NCBI RefSeq assembly: GCF_020271745.1
Contig: NZ_CP084296.1
Span: 1,798,001 to 1,862,000 of the forward strand
From: Providencia alcalifaciens
Lineage (GTDB): Bacteria > Pseudomonadota > Gammaproteobacteria > Enterobacterales > Enterobacteriaceae
Direction: 5' to 3'
Length of the DNA: 64,000 bases
The position numbers and the translations under genes were made by a program. The notes below the pieces were generated by a model that saw only the letters and a program-made list of their open reading frames with translations, had not been told where the DNA came from and did no database searches. Shown here piece by piece: positions 16,894-25,910 of the stretch. Each line of letters opens with the position of its first letter. Position 1 is the stretch's first letter.

Positions 16894-18120
16894 TTATTTC
16901 AACATCTGATTAAACTGGCTATACAGTGCCTGTGCGCTTTTCTTATAACCATCCGCAGAGAAATGCACATTATCAGGACGGGCTAAACCTTGGGACGCCC
17001 ATGCGCGGATAGAACAAGGTCCACCCATGTTCGCTTGCCAATCCCAAAACAGCGTATGTTCTTGAGCTGCAATGTTTTTTTGAATACGTATCACATCCAT
17101 CAAATTCACTGGCATCTGGGCGCTACAACCCGCCGCATGACTGAATTTAATTGAGTCGCTTGGCCCCACTAGCATAATCACCGCATTGGGCGATTGCTGG
17201 CGAATTTGACGAATTTTATCCCGTAGGTTTTGCTCGTAAGCTACCAAGTTCAGGGTGTCATTAAACGCTTCGTTAGTGCCGAAGGCTAAAATCACCATAT
17301 CCGGCGACATTTGAGCCAATGTGGCGCTCCACTGCGGTTGCCATTTATCCAGCATGTTGATGGTTGCACCGTTCAAACCGATAGCGGATAACATCACGCC
17401 GGGTTTATTTGAACGGACTAACCATCCACCCACTTTGAAATTACTTGCCGCTCCAACTGATACTGTTGATGGCAATTGCGTGCTCACTGGCGCAGAAAAT
17501 TGCCAGCTATTTCCCGTAGCAGGTAAGGCAACCGTCGAAGATGATGATGGCGAAACCTGCATCTGGGTGCTATTCGAGCTTTGGTACAGTGCTTGTAAGC
17601 GATAACTATTTTGGACAGGCTGCAATGGCTTTAATAAAACATGACTTTTGCTGCCTTGTGGCTCGGCTATCAATCCACCTAACGGGTAGTCAAAACGCTC
17701 GTCCTTACGGCTACTTGAAAGCGACCAATTCGACTTATCACTGATGCGATTAATGGTGGCGGTGCGTTGACCCGGTACCGAAATTGGCGGTACAAAACCA
17801 GGACCTGCATCTCCATAGCGTTGTTGGAACAATGCTCTTAATTCACCAGTGAAAAAATCTGCGGCCGTGTGTGAATCCCCTATCTGGACGATATGGATTT
17901 GTTGACCACCTTGGCGCAGTTTAGACGCTAACTGGCTTAAATTTGGTTCGCCGTTATTGATTAACTGCCCTTGCTCTGTAGGCGCTTGCCACTGAGTTTG
18001 TGACGTTTTTCCGCGTTTAGTATCAGGTGTTTGACAAGAGACTAAGCCTAATGACAGCAGTGTAATGACACTAGCTGTGAGTAGCTTGCTCTTGACCTGA
18101 TTCTGGTTGTTCAGTTTCAT
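16894..18120 (-). CDS. SGNH-hydrolase lipoprotein, probable peptidoglycan O-acetylesterase (Ape1-like)
   Basis: A 408-residue lipoprotein: the signal peptide ends in LVSC with Cys29 as the lipid site. The SGNH triad is visible as QIGDSHTAADFF (Ser83) near the start and DNVHF (Asp383, His386) near the end, with an FGTNEAFND block between. In Gram-negatives with O-acetylated peptidoglycan, Ape1 removes acetyl groups from MurNAc so that lytic transglycosylases can act. It is the last gene of a MBOAT-SGNH-SGNH operon and overlaps the preceding gene by 50 bases in another frame, which is unusually long. A different sugar acetylesterase is possible, but the context fits Ape1. Confidence 0.72.
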   Translation of the reverse strand: MKLNNQNQVKSKLLTASVITLLSLGLVSCQTPDTKRGKTSQTQWQAPTEQGQLINNGEPNLSQLASKLRQGGQQIHIVQIGDSHTAADFFTGELRALFQQRYGDAGPGFVPPISVPGQRTATINRISDKSNWSLSSSRKDERFDYPLGGLIAEPQGSKSHVLLKPLQPVQNSYRLQALYQSSNSTQMQVSPSSSSTVALPATGNSWQFSAPVSTQLPSTVSVGAASNFKVGGWLVRSNKPGVMLSAIGLNGATINMLDKWQPQWSATLAQMSPDMVILAFGTNEAFNDTLNLVAYEQNLRDKIRQIRQQSPNAVIMLVGPSDSIKFSHAAGCSAQMPVNLMDVIRIQKNIAAQEHTLFWDWQANMGGPCSIRAWASQGLARPDNVHFSADGYKKSAQALYSQFNQMLK

Positions 18121-19255
18121 GAGGTTCCTTGTCTTCCTCTTCGAAATGGATCAGTGAAAATATGCTTTCGGCAATCATTTGTTGCCCTTTACCACTGAAA
18201 TGGATCCCATCACCACTGCGCAATTTTATAGCATTGCTACCATCCCCAATATAGTCGGAATAGTCGTCATTTTTATATTTAAAGACGTCATTGGCAGAAA
18301 TGTACATTTCGCCATATTTCGCGACTTCAGTCTGGTAAAGACCACGAAGAAATTTCATACCATCGGAAAGGGTATTTTTACGCATATTGGGTGGTCCCAC
18401 CCAAATCACATCGACATGATGTTGGCGTGCGGTGGTGAGAATTTCACTGATACGCGAGCGATAGGTTTGTTCCCACTCTTCACTCTTGAATTTCACATAC
18501 TTATAGCCCGACTGTGGTGGCATATCCCACGGGTCATTAGGCCCTAAAAATACCACTAAGACTTTAATGTTCGGGTTATTGTTCAATGCGTTGGCAATGG
18601 TCTCTGGCCAGTTAAAGAATTTAGGATACGCGAGACCTGTACTCTGCTTACTTAAGTTAATGCTCTCAATATTATACTTTTTCAACAGCATGTTTTTAAC
18701 ATGGGGAGCGACGCCCTGCATCATGGAGTCTCCAGCAAACAAGACTTGATCCCCCGCAGCGATATTGGCTATCTGTTTTTGAACGACAGGTCCTTCAGGT
18801 TGTGCAATAGTCACGCCAGCAAAGGTTCGACCCGGAATTTTGGTGCGAGCTTGAGGGCGTTTTAATAACTCAGGGAAGGTTACCGATAAGCTCTCTGCGG
18901 GATGAATATAACCATTAACAAAGTGCAGTCCGACACGAAAGTCTTGAGGGAAAACTAACGTTTCGTGGTTAGCAGCCATTTGGGCTGCAAGTTTATCTTC
19001 AGCGGCTTTTTGCCCAGACGCGTGATAAGCAAAAGTTGCCCCCGCTTCTTGGGCACCATCATGTAGCGCCCTTCCGTAATCCCAGACGGGGTTTCCGCTG
19101 ATTTTCGCCCATGGGGTATCTTGGTGATACTTTTGCTGCCAGAATCGCTCTAAGGAGCTTTGGTTTAGCCAAATCAATAGCAAGCCAGTGATGATGACAA
19201 TCAGCACCACTTGTCCGGTTTTTTTCAGGTTATTTTTAAACTCAGAAGTTAGCAT
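18071..19255 (-). CDS. SGNH/DUF459-type periplasmic O-acetyltransferase (PatB-like)
   Basis: A 394-residue protein with one N-terminal membrane anchor (about 13-31) and a periplasmic SGNH fold: FAGDSMMQG (Ser177), FLGPNDPWDM (Asn239) and GDGIHFSGKG (Asp348, His351). PatB-type enzymes transfer acetate, brought across the membrane by the MBOAT protein PatA, onto MurNAc O-6 of peptidoglycan. The gene overlaps the MBOAT gene by 14 bases upstream and the esterase-like gene by 50 bases downstream. The C-terminal 25 residues are Glu/Gln-rich and lie in the overlap. A transferase for another glycan cannot be excluded. Confidence 0.72.
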   Translation of the reverse strand: MLTSEFKNNLKKTGQVVLIVIITGLLLIWLNQSSLERFWQQKYHQDTPWAKISGNPVWDYGRALHDGAQEAGATFAYHASGQKAAEDKLAAQMAANHETLVFPQDFRVGLHFVNGYIHPAESLSVTFPELLKRPQARTKIPGRTFAGVTIAQPEGPVVQKQIANIAAGDQVLFAGDSMMQGVAPHVKNMLLKKYNIESINLSKQSTGLAYPKFFNWPETIANALNNNPNIKVLVVFLGPNDPWDMPPQSGYKYVKFKSEEWEQTYRSRISEILTTARQHHVDVIWVGPPNMRKNTLSDGMKFLRGLYQTEVAKYGEMYISANDVFKYKNDDYSDYIGDGSNAIKLRSGDGIHFSGKGQQMIAESIFSLIHFEEEDKEPHETEQPESGQEQATHS

Positions 19256-20660
19256 AGATAAATCCTGGCATTCCCGAAGGTGAAAGCATAAACATAATCG
19301 TTAACACGATGGCTAATGGGATAGGGTAATAGTACCAAGCGATATCTTGATATTTCTTAGCAACATACTGATAGCCTTGAACAAAATATGGATAGGCGAG
19401 GAACAGTAACCAGAATGCAGTCAGCAAGCCGAGATTCGCACTCATTGAGGCGATAAATCCAGGTTCAATAAATTGATTGAGCATCACCAGTGCGTCATCA
19501 AACGATGGGCTACGGAAGAAAATCCATGCAAAGCAAACAAAATGGAAAGTCAGAATTCGTGCAAGTAATTTTGAAACATGGGCATTGGGAATTAAGTGGG
19601 TTCTCCCCAGTTTTTTCATTAGCTCAGTTTTAATATTAAAAATTACCGTTCCTAAACCATGAATCGCACCCCAAATAACAAACGTCATTGCCGCACCATG
19701 CCATAGACCTGAAATTAACATTGCGGTTAATACGTTGATATTTTTGCGCACAAATCCTTTGCGACTGCCGCCCAATGGAATATAGATATAGTCCATGATG
19801 AAGGTCGATAAACTGATATGCCAGCGTTTCCAGAAATCTTGCAAGTTGGTGGCTAAATATGGCGCATTAAAGTTAAGTGGCACTCTAAAGCCTAATAGCA
19901 ACGCAATACCCGTTACTAAGTTGGTATAACCTGAAAAGTTAAAATAGATATTCCACGCATAAGCGTAGGTGGCAATTAATATTTCCCCTGCACTAAAGCC
20001 CGCGGGAGCATCAAATACCGGATTAACGTAGTTTTCAGCAAGGTAAGAGCTAAATAGAAACAGCTTTACCAGTGCTAAGCTAATTAACAAAATGGCACGG
20101 CGGGAGTCGAGAATAACGCGGCTTTCGGCTTGAATTTGCGGTAAAAAGTTTTTTGCACGGTTAATTGGACCTGCCACGATACTTGGGAAAAAAGCCAAAT
20201 ATAATACGACGTCAAAAAAATCGGCTTTTTCAATTTCTTTGCGACACACCGAAACGGTATAGCTGACGGAATGAAAGGCGTAGAAAGAGAGCCCCAATGG
20301 AGCCAGTAGTTCCAGCACAGGCAGTCCAACGCTAAATCCAAACTTATCGAGGGTTTGCTGAATAGTTTCTTGGAAGAAAGAATAATATTTAAATGCGGTA
20401 AAGCAGCCAATGATCCCGGCGGCTAATAACGAGTATATCCATCGGTTAGATAACCAAACTGTCGCCCAGTTGGTGAGAAAATAGATAAATAACGTGTAGC
20501 CAAACAGAATATAGGCAAAGTCAGGGCTAAATGAGTAGACAAAGAAATAACTTGCTGTGATGAGCAATCCATTCTGCAATTTAGAGCTGGATTGGCAGCC
20601 CCAATAAATAAGAAAAAAAACTAAAAAAGAGCCAAGAAACTCAAATGAGAAGAAATTCAT
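19242..20660 (-). CDS. MBOAT-family O-acetyltransferase (PatA-like)
   Basis: A 472-residue polytopic membrane protein of the membrane-bound O-acyltransferase family with about 11-12 helices. Family features are NFSGYTNLVTGIALLLGFRV, NLQDFWKRWHISLSTFIMDY, IPLGGSRKG and the catalytic-histidine segment SGLWHGAAMTFVIWG. It would move acetyl groups from cytoplasmic acetyl-CoA to the periplasmic side, as AlgI, DltB and PatA do. It is the first of three overlapping genes with two SGNH enzymes, the arrangement known for peptidoglycan O-acetylation, a modification long studied in Providencia and Proteus. Confidence 0.78.
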   Translation of the reverse strand: MNFFSFEFLGSFLVFFLIYWGCQSSSKLQNGLLITASYFFVYSFSPDFAYILFGYTLFIYFLTNWATVWLSNRWIYSLLAAGIIGCFTAFKYYSFFQETIQQTLDKFGFSVGLPVLELLAPLGLSFYAFHSVSYTVSVCRKEIEKADFFDVVLYLAFFPSIVAGPINRAKNFLPQIQAESRVILDSRRAILLISLALVKLFLFSSYLAENYVNPVFDAPAGFSAGEILIATYAYAWNIYFNFSGYTNLVTGIALLLGFRVPLNFNAPYLATNLQDFWKRWHISLSTFIMDYIYIPLGGSRKGFVRKNINVLTAMLISGLWHGAAMTFVIWGAIHGLGTVIFNIKTELMKKLGRTHLIPNAHVSKLLARILTFHFVCFAWIFFRSPSFDDALVMLNQFIEPGFIASMSANLGLLTAFWLLFLAYPYFVQGYQYVAKKYQDIAWYYYPIPLAIVLTIMFMLSPSGMPGFIYANF

Positions 20661-20750
20661 ATTAGACTCAGGTGTTATTTGTTATGGGTGACCATAATAT
20701 TTATTCTTTTTCCCTATGCAATCGGAATTTCGTCATATTTCAATTTACTC

Positions 20751-20866
20751 GTCATACTTCGAATTTTAGGGGTGTTGGCTGTGCTCAGCTACCCTAGTCA
20801 CATACTTATGTATGCTCCTAGGGATATCTTCTCTTGCCGCCTACCTAAAACCCGAATTATTTAGCG
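20751..20866. repeat. Palindromic intergenic repeat, enterobacterial interspersed type
   Basis: Roughly 115 bases form a long imperfect inverted repeat. Outer arms are ACTTCGAATTTTAGG and CCTAAAACCCGAATT. The core CCCTAGTCACATACTTATG pairs with TATGCTCCTAGGG around CATAC/TATG. Elements of this look (CATACTTATGTATG core, TTGCCGCC near one end) recur between genes in Enterobacterales. A partial second copy of one end, CGTCATATTTCAA, lies just before it at 20731. No coding function is supported. Confidence 0.6.
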
Positions 20867-20898
20867 TAAATCGGGGATAGGGAAAATAAGTTATACAA

Positions 20899-20926
20899 GA
20901 CTCAAGACTCAAGACTCGAGATTCAA
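20899..20926. repeat. Four tandem 7-bp repeats (GACTCAA type)
   Basis: Two exact GACTCAA units are followed by GACTCGA and GATTCAA with no spacing. The array is short and decaying. It lies between bax and patA, in DNA that also holds a palindromic repeat; the rest of this roughly 400-base gap shows nothing else apart from the bax terminator. Confidence 0.6.
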
Positions 20927-20996
20927 AGTTTAAGAAGTATAGCTGCGGTGGGGTGGGTTGTCATATTTCGAGTGGATGGGAGAAAGTGTGCAAAAA

Positions 20997-21025
20997 AAAA
21001 TCCACTTTCGAAAAAGTGGATTTTT
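20997..21025 (-). terminator. Terminator after bax
   Basis: AAAATCCACTTT and AAAGTGGATTTTT form a stem around a short CGAA loop, with A and T runs on both sides, about 30 bases beyond the bax stop on the minus strand. Confidence 0.85.
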
Positions 21026-21056
21026 ATACAGTGTACCTGGTGTGTAGATACTAAAA

Positions 21057-21863
21057 TTAGCTGCGAGTCGCTGCTCTTTTTTGAGCTTGTGTAATCAATT
21101 CTTCGTTGCTCGCGTACATCTCTTTCAAATAGCGGTTATATGATGAACCTAACTCTGAGTACCCTTTCATATCGTTAATCAGTTTGATGGAGTCTAACTC
21201 ATCTTTTGATTGACGCTGTTTAGCACGCGAGTGACGTAAAGACTCATACGCGTTATGGGTATTCATGTTCTTCATATAGGCAGTCACTGTTGCTTCAACA
21301 GAAGCGTAAGCTGAGTAGCCTTTGATCTTTCCTTTTCTAACTTGGCAACCGCTACCACAGCGCATACCAAATAAATTTCCGTTTTGTAGAGCAAGCTGAG
21401 AAGTACCCCAACCAGACTCTGTTGCCGCTTGTGTCGCAACTAAATGTGTTGGCATGATGTCTACGCGACTTAACAGCTTATCCCAATTAATACGTTTTGG
21501 GTTGCTGCAACTGATGCCATAACTATCGCAGATCTGGGTTAGGCGACGTAGCTCTTGGGCGCTCCATTTGGTGTTTGTGCGCACGGAAAGCAGCCAGTTA
21601 CGCTCTTCCATAATCTGTTGATTGACTTTTTCAATCACAGGGACAATCGTTTTCAAAAACGCTTTCTTACGTGGAGTACCAGATGGGTATTTACGCATAT
21701 CAGGCAGTGGTGTTTCTGCTTGATTTGAGTTTTGTGCCGACTTCAGTGTGAAGTCTTTTTTAAGCATCGTACTGGTACTGGTGGAGCCAAAACTGAGGCT
21801 CGAAAACAAAAGTAAAAATAAGAAAGCGAAGACGGCGTTTGTCCTCATCGTTCGAGAGGGCAT
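21057..21863 (-). CDS. bax: Bax-like glucosaminidase-domain protein
   Basis: A 268-residue exported protein close in length to E. coli Bax (about 274). After a signal peptide (to about residue 26) and a low-complexity linker comes a glucosaminidase-type domain: LVATQAATESGWGTSQLALQ contains the catalytic-type glutamate, and NLFGMRCGSGCQ, YSAYASVEATVTAYM and the C-terminal YNRYLKEMYASNEEL helix follow. It should cleave peptidoglycan in the periplasm; its physiological role is poorly defined. It stands alone with its own terminator. The neighbouring patA-like operon also acts on peptidoglycan, but the two are separated by repeats. Confidence 0.88.
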   Translation of the reverse strand: MPSRTMRTNAVFAFLFLLLFSSLSFGSTSTSTMLKKDFTLKSAQNSNQAETPLPDMRKYPSGTPRKKAFLKTIVPVIEKVNQQIMEERNWLLSVRTNTKWSAQELRRLTQICDSYGISCSNPKRINWDKLLSRVDIMPTHLVATQAATESGWGTSQLALQNGNLFGMRCGSGCQVRKGKIKGYSAYASVEATVTAYMKNMNTHNAYESLRHSRAKQRQSKDELDSIKLINDMKGYSELGSSYNRYLKEMYASNEELITQAQKRAATRS

Positions 21864-22263
21864 TTGCTTCTCCTATGTTTCTCTGAACAAAAATCGAGCG
21901 AATGGTAGCAGAATAATTTTTCACGAGCTACCTTTATCCGACTCACATTAACTAAATTTCTGCATTAGTAAGCCATTAAGTGTTGATTTATCTTAACTCA
22001 ATGATTTTAGGATATATATAATTCCATTATTTATATTTTCAATGCTCTATTTATCAATTTTTGTTTTTTATTTCAGTCTGTAATCATCTAACTTAAGTTA
22101 AATTTGGTTGAATTTCAAGCAATTAGCAGGTGTATTATAGGGTTATTATGATTAAAAAATAATCAAACGGTAGTCTAATTTTTAAACAAAATGGGGTGTT
22201 TCGCATTTTATGAGTGGTATTGGTTGTTAAAAATACAGAATCAAAATCGACTTTCAATATGTG
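21864..22263. other. AT-rich intergenic region upstream of bax, no gene seen
   Basis: About 400 bases between the divergent end of an outer-membrane operon and bax. It should hold the bax promoter, but no specific box stands out. I see no small gene, RNA or conserved repeat here. Confidence 0.5.
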
Positions 22264-22298
22264 AAAAGGTCAAAAAAAAAGCCGTTTTTTGACCTTTT
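22264..22298 (-). terminator. Terminator of the outer-membrane operon
   Basis: AAAAGGTCAAAAAA and TTTTTTGACCTTTT flank a GCCG-containing loop, about 37 bases beyond the last stop of the minus-strand operon. It is symmetric enough to act in both directions. Confidence 0.85.
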
Positions 22299-22334
22299 AT
22301 CTTAGCCAAATATCACCGTTGGTCGACGACTTTT

Positions 22335-23486
22335 TTAGTCATTGAATGGCACCGTTTTTTGTTTTTGATCTTCAATTTTTGCATTCTCAGCGAGCCGTTT
22401 GAAGTCATCAACTGTCCAATATGTTTCTGGTATAGGGAGTTGCGCCATATGATCGGTGGGTACTAAGCGAAACTGTGCGAGAGAGGATAACGTAAATCCT
22501 GCATATTCTGGCGGTAAACTGAGCTTTAGCCCTAAAGTCGCTACAATTTGGCTAGGTAAAAACGGATAACGGCTATCGGTGATGTCATAATCGCGAGTGA
22601 GCACTAAAAATTTATCTGGAACACGCTTCGAACTATTCCACCAAAGCCCATCAACTTTGTTAAATGCACGATGAGTTAAGGATTTTTCTTGGGCCCCAAG
22701 TTGATGTAATGCAATAGGAAGCAGTGCTTCGAGAGATTGCGAGAATATCGCAAGTGACTCAGCACGACCTTGTAAAATCAGTGAGCTCGCGAGCCTCGCA
22801 CCCACTAAGTTGGAATATAAGTCTTCGGGAGAGAAGGCGGATATACCCTCAGAAAAGCCGGGAGCCGATTGATAACCATACCATTGTGCAATTTCATGCC
22901 AAGCAGCTAACTGAAATGCAAGTTTGGCCGCTAGATAGGTACTTAACGTGTAGCGCTCAGAGGGTGATGCGGGTGGTGTAAAGGCAGAGAAATGGATTTG
23001 CCTGCTCGCGAGTTCATCGCTGAGAGTTAATGTCCACTCTTCACCAAGCTTTGGGTAAATCTGGCTAAAGAGATATAGCGTATAGTCGGCGGTATCTCGG
23101 ACATGGGCAATATCAATAAAACCGCCATCGGTGGTGTAGATAAGTCCCAATTTTTCGTTACTGATCCCCATTAGGCCAGCGGTGGCGGCCAAGTAGCTAT
23201 CATTATAATGGTGTTCACCGAGATTATCGGCTTCAACAATATTGTCGATGGTATAGAAAGGAACGGGGATACCTGCCACTTCTGCTTGCAGATCATAGCC
23301 AAAAGCGCAGCAGGCTCGAAGCCCTTGAGGGGCTTTGAGGCCTTGCAGAATAGGCCACGCTTGGGATGCTTCCTCGTAGGAAACCGTATCTAGATTAAGG
23401 TTCGCCGCAGGTAAGTTCAGTTCTTCGCGAGTTTGGCAGGCGACGAGCATAAATAAAAAACATGAAGTTATTAGCAGCTTAAACAT
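22335..23486 (-). CDS. DUF4056-like lipoprotein
   Basis: A 383-residue lipoprotein with a signal peptide ending LVAC (Cys17). It resembles the DUF4056 family, recognised by an LRACCAFGYDLQA segment near residue 56. A WHEIAQWYG segment (about 195-203) has an HExxxxW pattern reminiscent of zincin-like proteases, but a third ligand cannot be pointed out, so enzymatic activity is only a possibility. Its ATG shares one base with the stop of the BamA-like barrel gene upstream, so it is co-translated with two outer-membrane proteins. Function is unknown; a periplasm-facing partner of the barrel proteins is the simplest guess. Confidence 0.68.
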   Translation of the reverse strand: MFKLLITSCFLFMLVACQTREELNLPAANLNLDTVSYEEASQAWPILQGLKAPQGLRACCAFGYDLQAEVAGIPVPFYTIDNIVEADNLGEHHYNDSYLAATAGLMGISNEKLGLIYTTDGGFIDIAHVRDTADYTLYLFSQIYPKLGEEWTLTLSDELASRQIHFSAFTPPASPSERYTLSTYLAAKLAFQLAAWHEIAQWYGYQSAPGFSEGISAFSPEDLYSNLVGARLASSLILQGRAESLAIFSQSLEALLPIALHQLGAQEKSLTHRAFNKVDGLWWNSSKRVPDKFLVLTRDYDITDSRYPFLPSQIVATLGLKLSLPPEYAGFTLSSLAQFRLVPTDHMAQLPIPETYWTVDDFKRLAENAKIEDQKQKTVPFND

Positions 23487-24631
23487 TAGAAAGATTCACC
23501 AACTTGGAAATAGACGCCCGTACTGTTGCGACCAACACCAAAATCCAGTCTTACATTCATCCGAGGCTTAAATTCAAAACGATAACCCACTCCGGCACTT
23601 GGTAGCCAGTGTCCAGCACCTAACTCTGAGGGAGAGTCGCTCATGGTTCCTGTTCCTAGCCAGCCAACGACGCCATGCCGCCAGTCTAATTTATGGCGTA
23701 ACTCAACTTGGCTAGTAAAAATATTATTGTCCCGATAACGCCCTTCATAGTAACCCCGCATGCGGTTGCTATTCCCTAATAAAGATAGTTGGTTCCATGG
23801 CACATCTCCCGTGGTAAAACGCGCATAGTTATCAATAGCTACGACGGTTTTCTCTGTGAGCTCATGGTAATAGGCATACTGCAACTGAGTTGCTTGAAAG
23901 CGGGTATCGCTACCAAGGTTAGGCGAAAAATAGGTATAGATGACTTCGAGTGTTTGCCCATGGTGTGCGTTGGGTAAAAAATCTCGGGTATCATAGCTAT
24001 AATAAGCGCTGATGCCTGAACTGATAACCGAACGCCCGCCCACTGATTGCGAGAAGTAAGCTTTTGCACCTTCATCGGGGTCGCTGGCATTGACTGACGA
24101 AAAATTCCAGCCCAGTCCCACATAGGTGGCATCGGTTAGCTTATATAAAGCCCTTGGGGTAATTTTGAACTCTTGGGAATGGTATTTTTCTTTATTACTC
24201 TCTTTTTTACCCGCTGCGTATCCTTTGCCCCAATAATAAGTTGGCACATTATTGATGGTGCCGGAGACAAACAGCCGCCATTGGTCACTATCCACAAAGT
24301 TGTAGTTCGTGAAATTCAGTCCAAAAGCCCCTGTGGATGAGGCAAAACCGCTTAACCCAATCGAAGACGGCTGGGTTTTGGTATCTTGTTTGTCGAGACG
24401 ATACAAACCCACTAAAGCGGTACCAACACCTAACCCCATTTCAGGGGTATAAAAAGGCCCCGGTAAGACGCCCCAGTCGATAGTTTTGGATTCATCAAAG
24501 CTATTTTCTCCCCCAAGCTCGCTGAGCCAACCATCAATTTGTTCCCGTTCAGGAAGGATTTGCGCTTGCGAGGAGAAGGTAACGATAAGGCTGAGCAGTG
24601 TCAGCCTACGCAGGTATTTCTGTTGCAACAT
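23486..24631 (-). CDS. BamA/TamA-family outer-membrane barrel without POTRA domains
   Basis: A 381-residue exported beta-barrel protein of the bacterial surface antigen (Omp85) superfamily. It has a short signal peptide ending SSQAQ and a 16-strand-type C-terminal barrel with the conserved RGYYEGRYRDNN region (equivalent to the lid-lock RGF motif), finishing with VGESF, a terminal aromatic. The segment before the barrel is only about 50 residues, too short for POTRA domains, so it is not BamA or TamA. It may secrete or anchor the linked DUF4056-like lipoprotein. TAATG overlaps on both sides place it in the middle of a three-gene operon. Confidence 0.78.
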   Translation of the reverse strand: MLQQKYLRRLTLLSLIVTFSSQAQILPEREQIDGWLSELGGENSFDESKTIDWGVLPGPFYTPEMGLGVGTALVGLYRLDKQDTKTQPSSIGLSGFASSTGAFGLNFTNYNFVDSDQWRLFVSGTINNVPTYYWGKGYAAGKKESNKEKYHSQEFKITPRALYKLTDATYVGLGWNFSSVNASDPDEGAKAYFSQSVGGRSVISSGISAYYSYDTRDFLPNAHHGQTLEVIYTYFSPNLGSDTRFQATQLQYAYYHELTEKTVVAIDNYARFTTGDVPWNQLSLLGNSNRMRGYYEGRYRDNNIFTSQVELRHKLDWRHGVVGWLGTGTMSDSPSELGAGHWLPSAGVGYRFEFKPRMNVRLDFGVGRNSTGVYFQVGESF

Positions 24632-25644
24632 TAAAAACGGAACTCGCCTGAAATAAAGAAGCTGTTACGGTTGTTAAAGCCGATTTCGGTCAGCACGTTA
24701 AAGTTACGGGTTAATTCAACACGCGCACCCACGGTATTGTTCCATTTATGGGCAAGGTGTTGTTTAACGTCGAATTTTACATCACCAATCATAGGCTTAA
24801 ATGGACCATTCATATAAAAATCAAGTTCTTCAGGTAAATCCAGCTTACTGACATCCCCTTTAAAGCGTTGGGTGATATCTTGGTACATAGCCCCTGTCCA
24901 GACTTGAATTTTGGTATTCCCTTGACCGGCAATTAAAGGTTCAAAAACGAATTCATAACCAATACGTGGTGTGACAACAAAGGCACTGATATCCCCATCA
25001 AGAATATCGAGGTTGGTACGGGTATAGTTCATATCTAACGTACCGAAGAATTGATTGTATGCGCCAGCAAATGTGACACCACCACCATAGGATTTACCAT
25101 CATAATTCAGTTCGAATGGTAGGTCTTTACCGATATTTTTGACCTTAGGTTTTCCAAATAAACCTTTATATCGGATGTCAACACTATTTAAATTAGTCGT
25201 TGATGAACCTTTAGTTTTTCCATATACGCCATAAACATTCATAAATGGGAGCACCCATGTATCAAGTTTTAGCATTTGAGATTCATTTTTACTTCTAGTA
25301 TGCCCTGTTTCAATGCTAAGTAATTTCTCTAGGTCTAGTTTAGAGTTAGTGCTAAATCCAATCTTATCCACGACGACATCTTGACGCAGATTCATATAGC
25401 CATAACTGACCCCAAAAGGTTGTGGTAAGTCGTAACCTTGAGCGCGTGCTTCGTCTCCCCAAATAGGCAAAATACGGGATTCAGTTGTCGATGAACGCGT
25501 TACGCCGCCTTCTTCATTCGCTTTAGGGACTCCAGATTCGCTCATGCTTAATGAAAACAGTGGTGTGTCACTATCGGCAAAACTGGCAGGGACAACCAGA
25601 CAAGAGGAAAGCAGCAGCGCTGCGCTGTAATGAATGCGTGTCAT
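24631..25644 (-). CDS. Uncharacterised outer-membrane beta-barrel protein
   Basis: A 337-residue protein with a clear signal peptide (about 1-23, ending SFADS) and many short amphipathic strands ending in SGEFRF, the aromatic-terminated last strand of an outer-membrane barrel. I cannot assign a named family. Segments such as GVTFAGAYNQFFGTLDMNYT and WTGAMYQDITQRF look like barrel strands with extracellular loops. It is the first gene of a tight operon with a POTRA-less BamA-like barrel and a DUF4056-like lipoprotein. About 270 bases separate it from the next gene upstream, and no regulator is linked. Confidence 0.6.
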   Translation of the reverse strand: MTRIHYSAALLLSSCLVVPASFADSDTPLFSLSMSESGVPKANEEGGVTRSSTTESRILPIWGDEARAQGYDLPQPFGVSYGYMNLRQDVVVDKIGFSTNSKLDLEKLLSIETGHTRSKNESQMLKLDTWVLPFMNVYGVYGKTKGSSTTNLNSVDIRYKGLFGKPKVKNIGKDLPFELNYDGKSYGGGVTFAGAYNQFFGTLDMNYTRTNLDILDGDISAFVVTPRIGYEFVFEPLIAGQGNTKIQVWTGAMYQDITQRFKGDVSKLDLPEELDFYMNGPFKPMIGDVKFDVKQHLAHKWNNTVGARVELTRNFNVLTEIGFNNRNSFFISGEFRF

Positions 25645-25910
25645 AATGGACTCAGTGATTTGTAGAATAGAATGAAGGAAAAAATAAATTATCTTAAATT
25701 AATTAACTTACAGTTATCGGCAAAAGTTTAGCATAGATGGCAATGGATAATATGGGTAATGGTGCTATTTCAATGATATTTCGCTACCTATTAATGCGTA
25801 TTGTTATCAATGTGCTGGATGTGATTAAAATATTAGGAAGATACTATTGAAGTGCGAAAGGGAGTGCTGAAATTTTGGATATTTCAGCACGAATACCAAT
25901 AAGAAAGGTA

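Noticed and set aside
20679-20864. 61-codon plus-strand frame upstream of patA
   Set aside because: It runs through the palindromic repeat element and has no recognised product or supporting neighbours.
25864-25890. Hairpin GTGCTGAAAT...ATTTCAGCAC called as a terminator
   Set aside because: No T tract follows on either strand; it is mentioned only with the small protein gene.
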